Shown piece by piece: positions 45,170 to 53,326 of a DNA stretch of 64,000 bases. The stretch's first letter is position 1. Every line of letters begins with the position of its first letter. The position numbers were made by a program, and so were the translations under genes. Under the pieces are notes generated by a model that was not told the origin of the DNA, made no database searches, and saw only the letters and a program-made list of their open reading frames with translations. Source of the DNA: G963691885 sp963691885 (GTDB lineage Bacteria; Pseudomonadota; Alphaproteobacteria; UBA8366; Aestuariispiraceae); NCBI GenBank assembly GCA_963691885.1, contig OY829843.1:4712001-4776000 (forward strand), given 5' to 3'.

Positions 45170-45565
45170 ATGACCCTCAAATCCAGCAATCCGTCTACTA
45201 TTGCTCCACCACAAGCCCGGTATTCGCACAGCGTAGAAGTTCCGGCCGGTGCCCGTTGGCTCTACATTTCCGGTCAGGTGGGAACGGATAAAGACGGCAT
45301 AATCCCGACGGGTGTTACCGAACAGTCAGAGAATTGCTGGAAGAACGTGATCGCCATTCTGGAAGATGCCGGCATGACACCGGATGATCTGGTCCGCGTG
45401 AACTCCTACATCACCGATTCACGCTATGTGGAAGGTTGGCGTAATGGCCGTGACAAGGTCTTGGTCACCGATCACCTGCCAGCCAGCACGCTTAGTGTTG
45501 TGGTCGGCCTCGCCTCACCAAACATCTTTGTTGAGGTGGAAGCCGTCGCTGCAAAGGTCGACTAA
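45170..45565 (+). CDS. Rid-family protein lacking the deaminase arginine
   Basis: A 131-residue trimer-type protein of the RidA/YjgF family. Family blocks are RWLYISGQVG (about 29-38), DLVRVNSYITD and the C-terminal FVEVEAVA. Canonical RidA deaminates reactive enamines using an Arg in a PAR motif; here the corresponding position reads PAS (S106), so imine/enamine hydrolysis by the usual route is unlikely. It may belong to the non-RidA Rid groups. The ATG at 45170 follows AAAAGGAAATG, and lies 28 bases after the previous gene. Confidence 0.85.
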   Translation: MTLKSSNPSTIAPPQARYSHSVEVPAGARWLYISGQVGTDKDGIIPTGVTEQSENCWKNVIAILEDAGMTPDDLVRVNSYITDSRYVEGWRNGRDKVLVTDHLPASTLSVVVGLASPNIFVEVEAVAAKVD

Positions 45566-45568
45566 ACC

Positions 45569-46891
45569 TCACTCTTTTCTTTCACCCGGCTTAGGTCCAA
45601 TCCCATAGGGGGCGACAAGCCTCCACACATGGTCCGGGATCATTACTTTCATACGGGCGGGCTTTTCACGGCGGAGATGAAGAACGGTCTCAACGGCCTT
45701 CATCTCCAGCCTGGCCCGCGCAAATTCCAGGCCGCGCGGTCCGATTTTGGGCATCAGCCATCCCATTAAGGGGCGCAAGAAATCCGGCATACCGCGCAGG
45801 GGCAATCCACCGGCGGCCCGTTCCACATTTTTCATAAACCCGGAAACAGGCCCTTTGCGCTTCCCCGCACTGCCCAGCGGCTTGATCTCAAGCTCGGCCC
45901 CAAGCAGCGAGACAAGCTCTTCGCCCCTCTCGTTTCGGACAAGCAGCCACTGATCCCCCTCACCTGCCATATACCCGACCGTTACATCCGCCAGCACATT
46001 GGTGTAGTCGACGCAGCTCCGACAGGTCAGCGGAAAGAAGTCAGGCGGCAGTTTTGAGATTGGAAGCTTCAGGAAAGGGATCTCCCGCTTGCTTCCATCC
46101 TTAAACCTCAACTCAACATGATAATCCGCCCGAAACTCTAGATAGGTGATCGTCTCCGGCTGATCAGATAACAAAGCCAGGAACTCATGAAACCGCTCTG
46201 TGGTGGTGTTGTCCGAACAGGGCGTCCCTATCACATAGAGGCGTTCAAACCCGAGTTTTTCTTCCAACGCACGAAGGGCATAGATCTGACAGGGAATGCC
46301 GATGACGGCGAGGCGTTTGATCCCGCGATCGCGCGCGGGTTCCAAAAGCGAGAGCAACGGCGCATAGCCCATTTTCATGCCCCGGCAGTTTGCCATGTCT
46401 TGAGGTCGCGTAATCAAAGCTGGCACCGGACGCCAGGGATCATCCGGGTGTGAGACCATACACAATACCGCCTCTACATGACCGGCCTCCAACAGCCTTT
46501 CGGCGAACCGTGTGGTAATGCCCGTCCACTGCGCCCCTGAAGACGGCGTCTTCAGCGCTGCCCGCTCCATTCGCCTCAAGGGACCAAAATAACGCTCATC
46601 CTCTTTGCCCTGGTCGCGCGGCCGACCATGCACCCGCTCTTCCATTCGCGGATAGTCTGGCGCGATGAACTGACAGGCGGTGCCACATTGTCTGGGATCT
46701 GCCATTCTGGACACGCCGCAATCGGTGCAAAGCGACCTTGGCGGGGCCTCCTGCGTCAAAAAATTCACAGCGTAGAAAGATTCCTGATCTCGCAAACCAA
46801 ACTCCTCAATCCGTTGAAAAGCTTGATGTCCAGACAGCTTAACGTCAAGCACACTGATCACCGCCGCGCATTTCGCGAAGGAGTCACGCAT
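45569..46891 (-). CDS. FrhB-family (coenzyme F420 hydrogenase beta-like) Fe-S flavoprotein
   Basis: A 440-residue protein of the FrhB/FdhB-like family, which contains FAD and Fe-S clusters. N-terminal Cys at 55, 58, 69 and 73 (LCTDC, QCGTAC) and a later CRSC (about residues 286-289) suit two clusters. IGIPCQIYALRALEE is the typical FAD-region Cys segment. Relatives include F420 hydrogenase beta subunits, archaeal and cyanobacterial 7-hydroxymethyl chlorophyll reductase and divinyl chlorophyllide reductase. None of these fits this bacterium in an obvious way, so the reaction is unknown. It is convergent with the Rid gene and divergent from ggt. Confidence 0.8.
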   Translation of the reverse strand: MRDSFAKCAAVISVLDVKLSGHQAFQRIEEFGLRDQESFYAVNFLTQEAPPRSLCTDCGVSRMADPRQCGTACQFIAPDYPRMEERVHGRPRDQGKEDERYFGPLRRMERAALKTPSSGAQWTGITTRFAERLLEAGHVEAVLCMVSHPDDPWRPVPALITRPQDMANCRGMKMGYAPLLSLLEPARDRGIKRLAVIGIPCQIYALRALEEKLGFERLYVIGTPCSDNTTTERFHEFLALLSDQPETITYLEFRADYHVELRFKDGSKREIPFLKLPISKLPPDFFPLTCRSCVDYTNVLADVTVGYMAGEGDQWLLVRNERGEELVSLLGAELEIKPLGSAGKRKGPVSGFMKNVERAAGGLPLRGMPDFLRPLMGWLMPKIGPRGLEFARARLEMKAVETVLHLRREKPARMKVMIPDHVWRLVAPYGIGPKPGERKE

Positions 46892-46968
46892 TTTTCCCGC
46901 ACTGCACCAATTGCAAGTTATAAAGGGTTGGGCCTACACTTGGAGAATCGTCGTCTGGAGGTGTCAAA

Positions 46969-48909
46969 ATGAACCTGAAATCATTGACTGATGGTGTTCC
47001 CGGTATCGTTGTTGCGGCCGTCGGGGCGGCGATAATTGGCGGTGGCGCAGTGATCGGAGGCGGTATTATAGCCGGCCTGCTCGATCCCGGTCAGCCCGCA
47101 GCCCAGGTCGTTTTAGAAGCGCCGAAAGCTGAAAACGACACCCAGCCGGAAGTGCCGGAACAGGCTGAACAGGCGTCAGAACAGATTGCGCCTGAGGCGC
47201 CCAGCGGCTCTGTTCCCCTCGGTGACGCAGATGAGGCGATCGAGGCAGAGGATTATATGGTGGTTGCTGCGCACCCGGCAGCGGCCCAGGCAGGGGCCGC
47301 AATGCTGGAGCAAGGCGGTTCCGCGATTGATGCGGCCATTGCCACTCAGATGGTCCTGAACCTGGTGGAGCCACAATCGTCTGGAATTGGTGGCGGCGGT
47401 TTCATGTTGCACTGGAACGCCGCCAAGCGTCGGCTTGATACCTATGACGGTCGTGAGACCGCACCTCTTGAGATTGAAGCAGACAGCTTTCTGAAACCCG
47501 ATGGGGAGCCAAAATCCTTTATTGATGCACTGACCGGCGGCAAATCAGTGGGTGTACCAGGCCTGCTTCGTATGCTGGAAATGGCGCATCAGCAGCATGG
47601 AAAATTGCCCTGGGCGACATTGTTTGAACCTGCAATTGCATTGGCAGAATCCGGTTTTCCCATCAGCCCCCGGCTCCTCACCCTGTTATCCGTCAGCAAA
47701 GGGCTGACGGATATGCCTGCCACGCGGGCTTATTTCTATGCAGAGGATGGATCGCCAAAACCGGTTGGCGCAATCCTGAAAAACCCGGAATTCGCCAGCA
47801 GTCTTAGAATGATTGCGCAGGAAGGCCCGGACGCGTTTTACGACGGCGCGCTGACAGCCGGTATTGTCGCCGCCGTGCAAAATGCACCGCGTAATCCAGG
47901 TCTTCTGACACGGCGTGATATGGTCAATTATCAAGCCGTGCATCGCCGTAATCTATGCGCGCGCTATCGCGATCATCTGGTGTGTGGCATGCCACCGCCC
48001 TCTTCCGGCGGTCTTGCCTTGCTGCAAGGACTGAAGGTTCTGGATGCATACGAGCTGGATGAGGACGAACCGCTGTCAGCCGACACAATCGCGCTGGTTT
48101 CAGAGGCATCTGCGCTGGCCTTCGCAGACCGCAATGCCTATGTCGCCGACCCTGATTTTGTACGGGTGCCCGTGTCCGGCATGATGGATGTGGCCTATCT
48201 GCGTGACAGGGCTGAACTGGTAGATCTCAGCACAGCTGCAAAAGAGAAGAAGCAACCAGGCGAACCACGCGGCTTTCAGAACATGCAGATGGACAACTCG
48301 GTTGAGTTGCCCTCCACAACCCATATGTCGATCATCGATGAGGACGGCAATGCAGTCAGCATGACAACAAGCATCGAAACCGGATTCGGGTCCCGCCTGA
48401 TGGTGCATGGATTCTTGTTGAACAATCAGCTGACGGATTTTGCCTGGATCGGTGAGCGCGACGGTAAACCCGTCGCCAACCGGATACAGGGTGGCAAGCG
48501 TCCCCGCAGTTCCATGTCCCCGGCAATCGTCTTCGATGAAGATAGAGAGTTAAAACTGATTACAGGATCTCCCGGCGGCAGTCGGATCATCGGCTATACC
48601 CAGCAATCCATCATCAACAACATCGACTTTGACATGGACCCGCAGGAAGCAGTTTCAGCCCCGCATTTCATCAACCGCAATGGACCGATCGATCTGGAAG
48701 AAGGCACAGGACTGGAAGCCCTTACCCCCGCCCTGGAGGCAAGAGGCTATACTGTTCGTATTCGCCCCTTGACCAGCGGCCTTCACATGATCGAGGTGGA
48801 TGACGGAGAGTTCGAAGGCGGTGCGGACCCAAGACGTGAAGGTGCCGTGATCGGAGAGGAGCAATTCAGACCCGAGATCTCCGACGCGTTCAACTTTATT
48901 GAGGAATAA
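46969..48909 (+). CDS. ggt: Gamma-glutamyltransferase
   Basis: A 646-residue Ntn hydrolase that cleaves or transfers gamma-glutamyl groups from glutathione. An N-terminal signal/anchor helix (about 8-32) and an acidic Pro/Gln linker precede the enzyme. The autoprocessing site is T450 in TTHMS, which becomes the N-terminal nucleophile of the small subunit. EPQSSGIGGGGFM and GSPGGSRIIGYTQQ are family-typical. A good ribosome site (GGAGGTG) precedes the ATG. Export to the periplasm is expected, where it would salvage glutathione. Confidence 0.93.
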   Translation: MNLKSLTDGVPGIVVAAVGAAIIGGGAVIGGGIIAGLLDPGQPAAQVVLEAPKAENDTQPEVPEQAEQASEQIAPEAPSGSVPLGDADEAIEAEDYMVVAAHPAAAQAGAAMLEQGGSAIDAAIATQMVLNLVEPQSSGIGGGGFMLHWNAAKRRLDTYDGRETAPLEIEADSFLKPDGEPKSFIDALTGGKSVGVPGLLRMLEMAHQQHGKLPWATLFEPAIALAESGFPISPRLLTLLSVSKGLTDMPATRAYFYAEDGSPKPVGAILKNPEFASSLRMIAQEGPDAFYDGALTAGIVAAVQNAPRNPGLLTRRDMVNYQAVHRRNLCARYRDHLVCGMPPPSSGGLALLQGLKVLDAYELDEDEPLSADTIALVSEASALAFADRNAYVADPDFVRVPVSGMMDVAYLRDRAELVDLSTAAKEKKQPGEPRGFQNMQMDNSVELPSTTHMSIIDEDGNAVSMTTSIETGFGSRLMVHGFLLNNQLTDFAWIGERDGKPVANRIQGGKRPRSSMSPAIVFDEDRELKLITGSPGGSRIIGYTQQSIINNIDFDMDPQEAVSAPHFINRNGPIDLEEGTGLEALTPALEARGYTVRIRPLTSGLHMIEVDDGEFEGGADPRREGAVIGEEQFRPEISDAFNFIEE

Positions 48910-48931
48910 GGCGCGATCAGGGCTGGATGCT

Positions 48932-49750
48932 TCAGCTGCCAACGCGCATCGTATCAACAAGTCCCCTTATGGCGGCAATCGCGCTCAGAGGCGTCAATTT
49001 ACCCGTTGCGGGGTTTTCCACCGTTGGAACGTTTTCGATCGTCATGTCCAGACTGACTTCATCCGATTCCAGACGAATTGAATGCGTATTGCGGGTCACA
49101 GCCGGGTCAGCCCAAATCTGATATTCCGTTTTGTCGGGCCCTAGGCCGGCCAGGGCCAGGGCGACCGAAACATTTACATTGGCCGGAAACTTCTGGGCGG
49201 CGTCCCTGACAGACCCTTCATAGAGTTTCATGGGTTCTTTCAGATCTGAAAGATCTATCCCCTGCTCGATCACAAACGGGGCTTTCGCAAGGCCACCCGG
49301 CGGTTTGCGGGTCACCATGGTGACGGAATTCAAACCGCCCTGGGCGGCCGCCCTCACCGCGTCCAATCCAAGCAGCGCGCCGGTCGGCACGATGATCCGA
49401 CCGCCGAATTGTTCGGCAATCTCAATGAGGTCCCAATGAACGAGAAGCTGGGTCACCGAAAGGGGAACCAGAATCTTGCCTGCCTTCAGAACAGGTTCCG
49501 CCAGATCACGGAACAGGGCCGGCGGAAGACACTCCAGGATCAAGTCGCAATGCTCGACCATCTCGGTCACTGAACATATGACAGGTTTCGTTTGAATGCC
49601 TGACAATTTCGCCTCGGCAGATGCGGGCGTGGACGCCGAAACGGCGCTCAACACTAACGGTAGATCCGTTTGATCAATGAATTTCGCGACCGGTAAACCA
49701 ACTGCACCCAACCCCGCTATCCCAACTCTTATATTTTCTTTTTGAGCCAT
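48932..49750 (-). CDS. Aspartate dehydrogenase-like (NadX family) oxidoreductase
   Basis: A 272-residue NAD(P)-dependent enzyme of the aspartate dehydrogenase (DUF108) family. The Rossmann loop is GIAGLGAVGL near 10-19. A central DAVRAAAQGGLNSVTMVTRKPP segment and ANVNVSVALALAGLGPDKT are family-typical. The ATG at 49750 was preferred to a longer frame because it gives MAQKENIRVG. It is convergent with ggt and does not lie beside NAD synthesis genes, so a role in amino-acid metabolism is as likely as quinolinate synthesis. Confidence 0.8.
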   Translation of the reverse strand: MAQKENIRVGIAGLGAVGLPVAKFIDQTDLPLVLSAVSASTPASAEAKLSGIQTKPVICSVTEMVEHCDLILECLPPALFRDLAEPVLKAGKILVPLSVTQLLVHWDLIEIAEQFGGRIIVPTGALLGLDAVRAAAQGGLNSVTMVTRKPPGGLAKAPFVIEQGIDLSDLKEPMKLYEGSVRDAAQKFPANVNVSVALALAGLGPDKTEYQIWADPAVTRNTHSIRLESDEVSLDMTIENVPTVENPATGKLTPLSAIAAIRGLVDTMRVGS

Positions 49751-49790
49751 TTTTCCCTCTATCACTGGCCTGAATGCACCAACACTGCAC

Positions 49791-49824
49791 CACAAAAGAA
49801 GAACGGCGCGCTGATGCGCGCCGT
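49791..49824 (-). terminator. Rho-independent terminator of the tetraheme cytochrome gene
   Basis: A perfect nine-base stem, ACGGCGCGC (49803-49811) with GCGCGCCGT (49816-49824), loop TGAT, followed on the minus strand by a T-rich run opposite the A-rich 49791-49802. It lies 26 bases past the cytochrome stop, on the cytochrome side of the NadX-like start. Confidence 0.85.
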
Positions 49825-49849
49825 CCCACTTTTCCGATGGAACTCTGTA

Positions 49850-50728
49850 TTATTTATAGGTCGTCGGCAGCATACTTCCAACATCACCGGTGAAATCTTT
49901 GCCCTTGATGGCTTCACCGAATGCCCGACCCGCATCCATGCTGGGTCCATCCAGCAGGGCCTGGGCTTCAGGAACAGAACCGGCAACGATCGACAGTACA
50001 GATTTTGCCTTCTCGATCCGCTTTGTCTGGGCTTCAACATATTTGGCATCGCTGGTCTTCGAGATCGCGTCGGTCGCGCTCACCAGAGCCGCTGCCTGAC
50101 CGACCAGGTAGTAGACCGATTTCTGCGCGTCGGTCATTTCCTTGTTCAGGGTTGTATCTGGAGGGTAGAAGCGATGGCGAATCTGACCCTGGCTGTATTC
50201 AACCAACTCGAAATCAGGGTTCAGAGGATGACCTGCACCCAGCATTGTTGCAGCGGTGTCACCTTCGAGAACCGGGTTGGCCAAACCGTGACAGGACATG
50301 CAGTTAGAAGCGATGTCAAACAGCATGGAGGAATGGATCATGCCTTTACCGATCGCATCAGCAATCCGGTTGTCATTGGTTTTTTCGTTATGGACGTCCA
50401 GCCATTCCTGGGCGGGTCCATGACAGCTTTCGCAGCTCGGGCCGGCCTTGGCTTTACCTTCGATATACGTGTAGTGGCAGGTCGCACAGGTATCAGCCCG
50501 CTTCATGGAGCGCTCACCCACCGCTTTCAGGATTCCCTTACCCGTTTTGGATTTGTGAATCGACTTGAAGGATTTCGCATGGTTTGTCGCATCCCATACT
50601 TCAACTTCGGCTTTGTGACATTTCTTACAGGCGTCTGGCCCCACCATGTTCACCGGTTCCGCCGATGCAACCTGTGAAAACAGCACACCGATGGCAAGAA
50701 CCAAACCCATACTTATAGAACGCAACAT
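49850..50728 (-). CDS. Periplasmic tetraheme cytochrome c (c554-like)
   Basis: A 292-residue exported cytochrome. A signal peptide ends about residue 23 (VASAEP). Four c-heme sites CXXCH are at C34-H38, C81-H85, C99-H103 and C143-H147. The helical remainder lacks further hemes. The ATG at 50728 has a CCAGGA ribosome site; the longer frame to 50830 has no support. Its arrangement resembles cytochrome c554-type carriers. It is its own unit with a terminator, near the larger cytochrome cluster, and may deliver or accept electrons there; that is an inference. Confidence 0.88.
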   Translation of the reverse strand: MLRSISMGLVLAIGVLFSQVASAEPVNMVGPDACKKCHKAEVEVWDATNHAKSFKSIHKSKTGKGILKAVGERSMKRADTCATCHYTYIEGKAKAGPSCESCHGPAQEWLDVHNEKTNDNRIADAIGKGMIHSSMLFDIASNCMSCHGLANPVLEGDTAATMLGAGHPLNPDFELVEYSQGQIRHRFYPPDTTLNKEMTDAQKSVYYLVGQAAALVSATDAISKTSDAKYVEAQTKRIEKAKSVLSIVAGSVPEAQALLDGPSMDAGRAFGEAIKGKDFTGDVGSMLPTTYK

Positions 50729-50833
50729 ATCCTGGCCCCCAGAAGTTAATACACAATCCCGAGACGGTTCACCGCCTTTCGGGTATCTCCAATGTCGGCT
50801 TTCAAGAAACCCCACCGGATATTGTATCATAAT

Positions 50834-50858
50834 AGAGTAATTTTTTAATATCTACTCT
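50834..50858 (-). promoter_or_regulatory. Inverted repeat upstream of the tetraheme gene
   Basis: AGAGTA (50834-50839) and TACTCT (50853-50858) form a six-base inverted repeat with a 13-base AT-rich spacer holding a -10-like TATTAA on the minus strand. It lies about 106 bases before the cytochrome ATG. A binding site for a regulator is plausible but unproven. Confidence 0.3.
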
Positions 50859-51009
50859 TCTGATAACCCTAGAACGGCCATTTTGCGGTTTCAAGAGGGG
50901 CAGTGTCAGAAATTTGTTACAATAATAGGGCAAATACCGGTGCTGCCCGTTCTCAAAACGGGTCTGAATAACCAGCAGATTTAAAAGGGTTTATGCAGAG
51001 GATCGGTGA

Positions 51010-51561
51010 TCAGTTCAATTGATTGAACGTCGCCGTAAACCCCTGAAGGGTCAACGCCCCCACAATTGTTTTGTCGCTGCCAAAAGGAAGGAAACCAAAC
51101 CGCATCTCATTCCCCAGCTTCAGACTGTTCAAAAACGCGTCATCAACAACATATCGGACAAGACACCCGTTTCTGTGACACTGTTGGAACGTCAAGGGAA
51201 TTTCCTCGCCGTCATCCACTTTGATCCGGGCACCGGTCACTAGGTTTGTTCCTAATGGAAGCCATAGATCCAGAATAAGGGGTTGGCCTTCTGGTGTGTT
51301 TACCCGGCGCAACGTCGCCAGGGCGAGCCGTCCGACAGTACGTAATTGTCCGTCAATCTGCTGTTGCGCAAAGATCTGCTGTTCCATACGGCAAATCTCC
51401 CGCTGATTTACGACCTCACAAATGCGGTCCCAACGCGGCGGACCCGGTTGCGGTGCCGCGGGTGCACTCTGCGCATAAGCGGAACCGGCAAGAAAAACGG
51501 CAAACCCGATTACGCTAAAGACAAGTGTTGCGAATAAACGTGTGTCAAATAACCCGAACAA
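51010..51561 (-). CDS. Invasion-associated locus B (IalB) family protein
   Basis: A 183-residue exported protein. A signal peptide (about 1-30, ending SAYAQ) precedes the IalB domain: RWDRICEVVNQREICRMEQQIF, LPLGTNLVTGARIKVDDGEEI, CHRNGCLVRYVVDDAFLNSLK and MRFGFLPFGS. The four Cys probably form disulfides. The start is a TTG at 51561 because GGGAG lies seven bases before it; a TTG at 51582 is also in frame. IalB proteins are common in Alphaproteobacteria, with unclear general role. It lies beyond a terminator from the cytochrome/barrel unit, so co-transcription is doubtful. Confidence 0.85.
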   Translation of the reverse strand: MFGLFDTRLFATLVFSVIGFAVFLAGSAYAQSAPAAPQPGPPRWDRICEVVNQREICRMEQQIFAQQQIDGQLRTVGRLALATLRRVNTPEGQPLILDLWLPLGTNLVTGARIKVDDGEEIPLTFQQCHRNGCLVRYVVDDAFLNSLKLGNEMRFGFLPFGSDKTIVGALTLQGFTATFNQLN

Positions 51562-51675
51562 GGCAGACTCCCGAACGAACAAAAAATTTTCAATTGTTCA
51601 GACACAATAGCCGCGCATTGGATTTGACAGCAATCCATTTCGGGCTTGAGCAAAAGGGATGTTGATCAAAAAAAG

Positions 51676-51715
51676 AAAAACCGCCGGTTCAGCCATGGCC
51701 AATCCGGCGGTTTTT
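51676..51715 (-). terminator. Rho-independent terminator of the pentaheme/barrel operon
   Basis: AAAAACCGCCGG (51676-51687) pairs perfectly with CCGGCGGTTTTT (51704-51715), a 12-base stem around a 16-base loop. On the minus strand it runs into a T-rich stretch. It lies about 18 bases past the stop of the outer-membrane barrel gene. Confidence 0.9.
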
Positions 51716-51733
51716 CACGACAAAATCTGTCGT

Positions 51734-53308
51734 TTAGAACTTCCGACGCAACTCCAGACGCGCGCCGCGGATATCCTCATCATTCTTCAGAGAACCGTAA
51801 ATGCCGTCTGCACGGACGATCCATGCCGGTGAAATCGGCAACTGATACCGAAACCCAAGTGCATACTGGTCATCTTTCGTCGCGCGGCCATTGGCCTTAA
51901 ACCCGCCAATAGCCTGGCTGGTAGCGGCTTCGACAACAATCTGCTGATCGAGGTTGAACAGATACTGGATACCGATTGCGCCGCCGTAAGCATCGTTGGC
52001 CGTATCATCGAGTTTCGGGAAGTTCGTAATGCCCGGATTCTCGAACGTGATACCCGTGTTCTTCAGAAGACCGGTCTCGTCAGCCAGTGGCTGAGGACGA
52101 TCCACACCAACGAAGAAGTTGGCGTATGGTACCAAGGTCGACGGCAAGGACGTGATCAGCGAGTTTTCCACCAAAAGTGCGAAACCATCAGCAGTCTGCG
52201 GGGCGTTGTTTAAACGCTTCTGGCCAAATGCCCAAACACCACGGACAGAGTTGGAAAGCCAACCGCCATAGCGCTTTGAATAAGCGGCCGTCAGACTGTG
52301 GAAACTCTGGTCTTCGTTCTCCTCAGACCCCTTAATATGGCCGTAGCCCGCCTCATAGTATCCTTCGGTCGCCTCAATAAAGGTAGCAACCCCCATGACA
52401 CTCAGGTCATGCTGTTCACGATCCCCATCGGGGTTCCGGATACCCGGGTTCTCGACGCTGTCAAAGCCGCCAAAGAAGGTGATATCCATGTTGGAGATGG
52501 CGAGGGCAGGATTGTTGATCGCCGGGATGGAGAACGCCCCACCCACGATCGCCTCTTCCATCCAGACACCATTCTGGAACAGCAAAGGCACAAGACCAAA
52601 CGTGAACGGCAGGTCGAACCCAGCATCAGCGTTGTTGATACCGCTGGCAATCTGACCGAGATCCCCCTCAAAGAACAGCGTTTCGATATTGCCGTTAAGC
52701 TGCGACTCAAACTCGTCCTGGCTGTCATCGCCAAAGAACTCGTATCGTGTCGCATTCCCGTTCCGTCTTACCGGCCGCACGAAAGCAAAGATACGTTCGG
52801 TACCTGTCAGCTTGAAATCGATGTTCAGGTTCACATCAAACGCAACCTGTCCAACTTCGTTGTTTCCGTTGTCATTAAATTCAACGGCGGTTTTGACATC
52901 GCCAAAGACGTTCAGACCCGGGAAGAGAAGGTTCCGTTCACCGATCAGGTTGATACCCGGTTCAAAAGGCCCCTCGGTGTAAACCTTACGACCAATCTCA
53001 ATCAACGGACGCGGGTTGGCCGCTGGCTTCTTGTCCCCATAGATAATGTACTGAGCCTGCGGATCATAAGGCTTGTCTTCGTAAGACGGGTCCGCCTTGA
53101 AGACATCTGCAGAGTGATCAACACGCTTTGCTTCCGGCGGGATTTCCGGTTCGAACGGCCCTTTGGGCGCGCCGAAGGATGTCCCTGCGGTTGCCAGACT
53201 CATCGCCAGCGCAAGTGCCGTTCCAGCAAGCAACACACTGCCGAAGCCGAATACCCGACGGGTTTGATTATCCGCAGTAGCGGTTTTCTCTAGGTTTCTT
53301 TTTTTCAT
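51734..53308 (-). CDS. Outer-membrane beta-barrel protein paired with a multiheme cytochrome
   Basis: A 524-residue exported protein. A signal peptide (about 1-48, ending TSFGAPK) leads to a Pro/charged segment (PFEPEIPPEAKRV) and a long series of amphipathic beta strands, ending in LELRRKF with the terminal Phe used for outer-membrane assembly. No Cys is present. It starts 18 bases after the pentaheme stop and so is translated with it. It is smaller than MtrB-type porins (about 700) and lacks their N-terminal CXXC, so I do not call it MtrB. Family not recognised. Confidence 0.75.
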   Translation of the reverse strand: MKKRNLEKTATADNQTRRVFGFGSVLLAGTALALAMSLATAGTSFGAPKGPFEPEIPPEAKRVDHSADVFKADPSYEDKPYDPQAQYIIYGDKKPAANPRPLIEIGRKVYTEGPFEPGINLIGERNLLFPGLNVFGDVKTAVEFNDNGNNEVGQVAFDVNLNIDFKLTGTERIFAFVRPVRRNGNATRYEFFGDDSQDEFESQLNGNIETLFFEGDLGQIASGINNADAGFDLPFTFGLVPLLFQNGVWMEEAIVGGAFSIPAINNPALAISNMDITFFGGFDSVENPGIRNPDGDREQHDLSVMGVATFIEATEGYYEAGYGHIKGSEENEDQSFHSLTAAYSKRYGGWLSNSVRGVWAFGQKRLNNAPQTADGFALLVENSLITSLPSTLVPYANFFVGVDRPQPLADETGLLKNTGITFENPGITNFPKLDDTANDAYGGAIGIQYLFNLDQQIVVEAATSQAIGGFKANGRATKDDQYALGFRYQLPISPAWIVRADGIYGSLKNDEDIRGARLELRRKF

Positions 53309-53326
53309 CAAAACAGTCCAGACAGC

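Noticed and set aside
45569..46891. Divinyl chlorophyllide reductase BciB
   Set aside because: No photosynthesis or chlorophyll gene in the window supports it, so only the family call is kept.
49742..50677. 311-residue plus-strand open frame
   Set aside because: Antisense to the tetraheme cytochrome gene, where the CXXCH sites on the other strand are clear.
50946..50962. CCCGTT/AACGGG hairpin after the IalB gene
   Set aside because: Six-base stem with no T-run on the minus strand; not a convincing terminator.
52298..53293. 331-residue plus-strand open frame
   Set aside because: Antisense to the outer-membrane barrel gene; no recognisable family.
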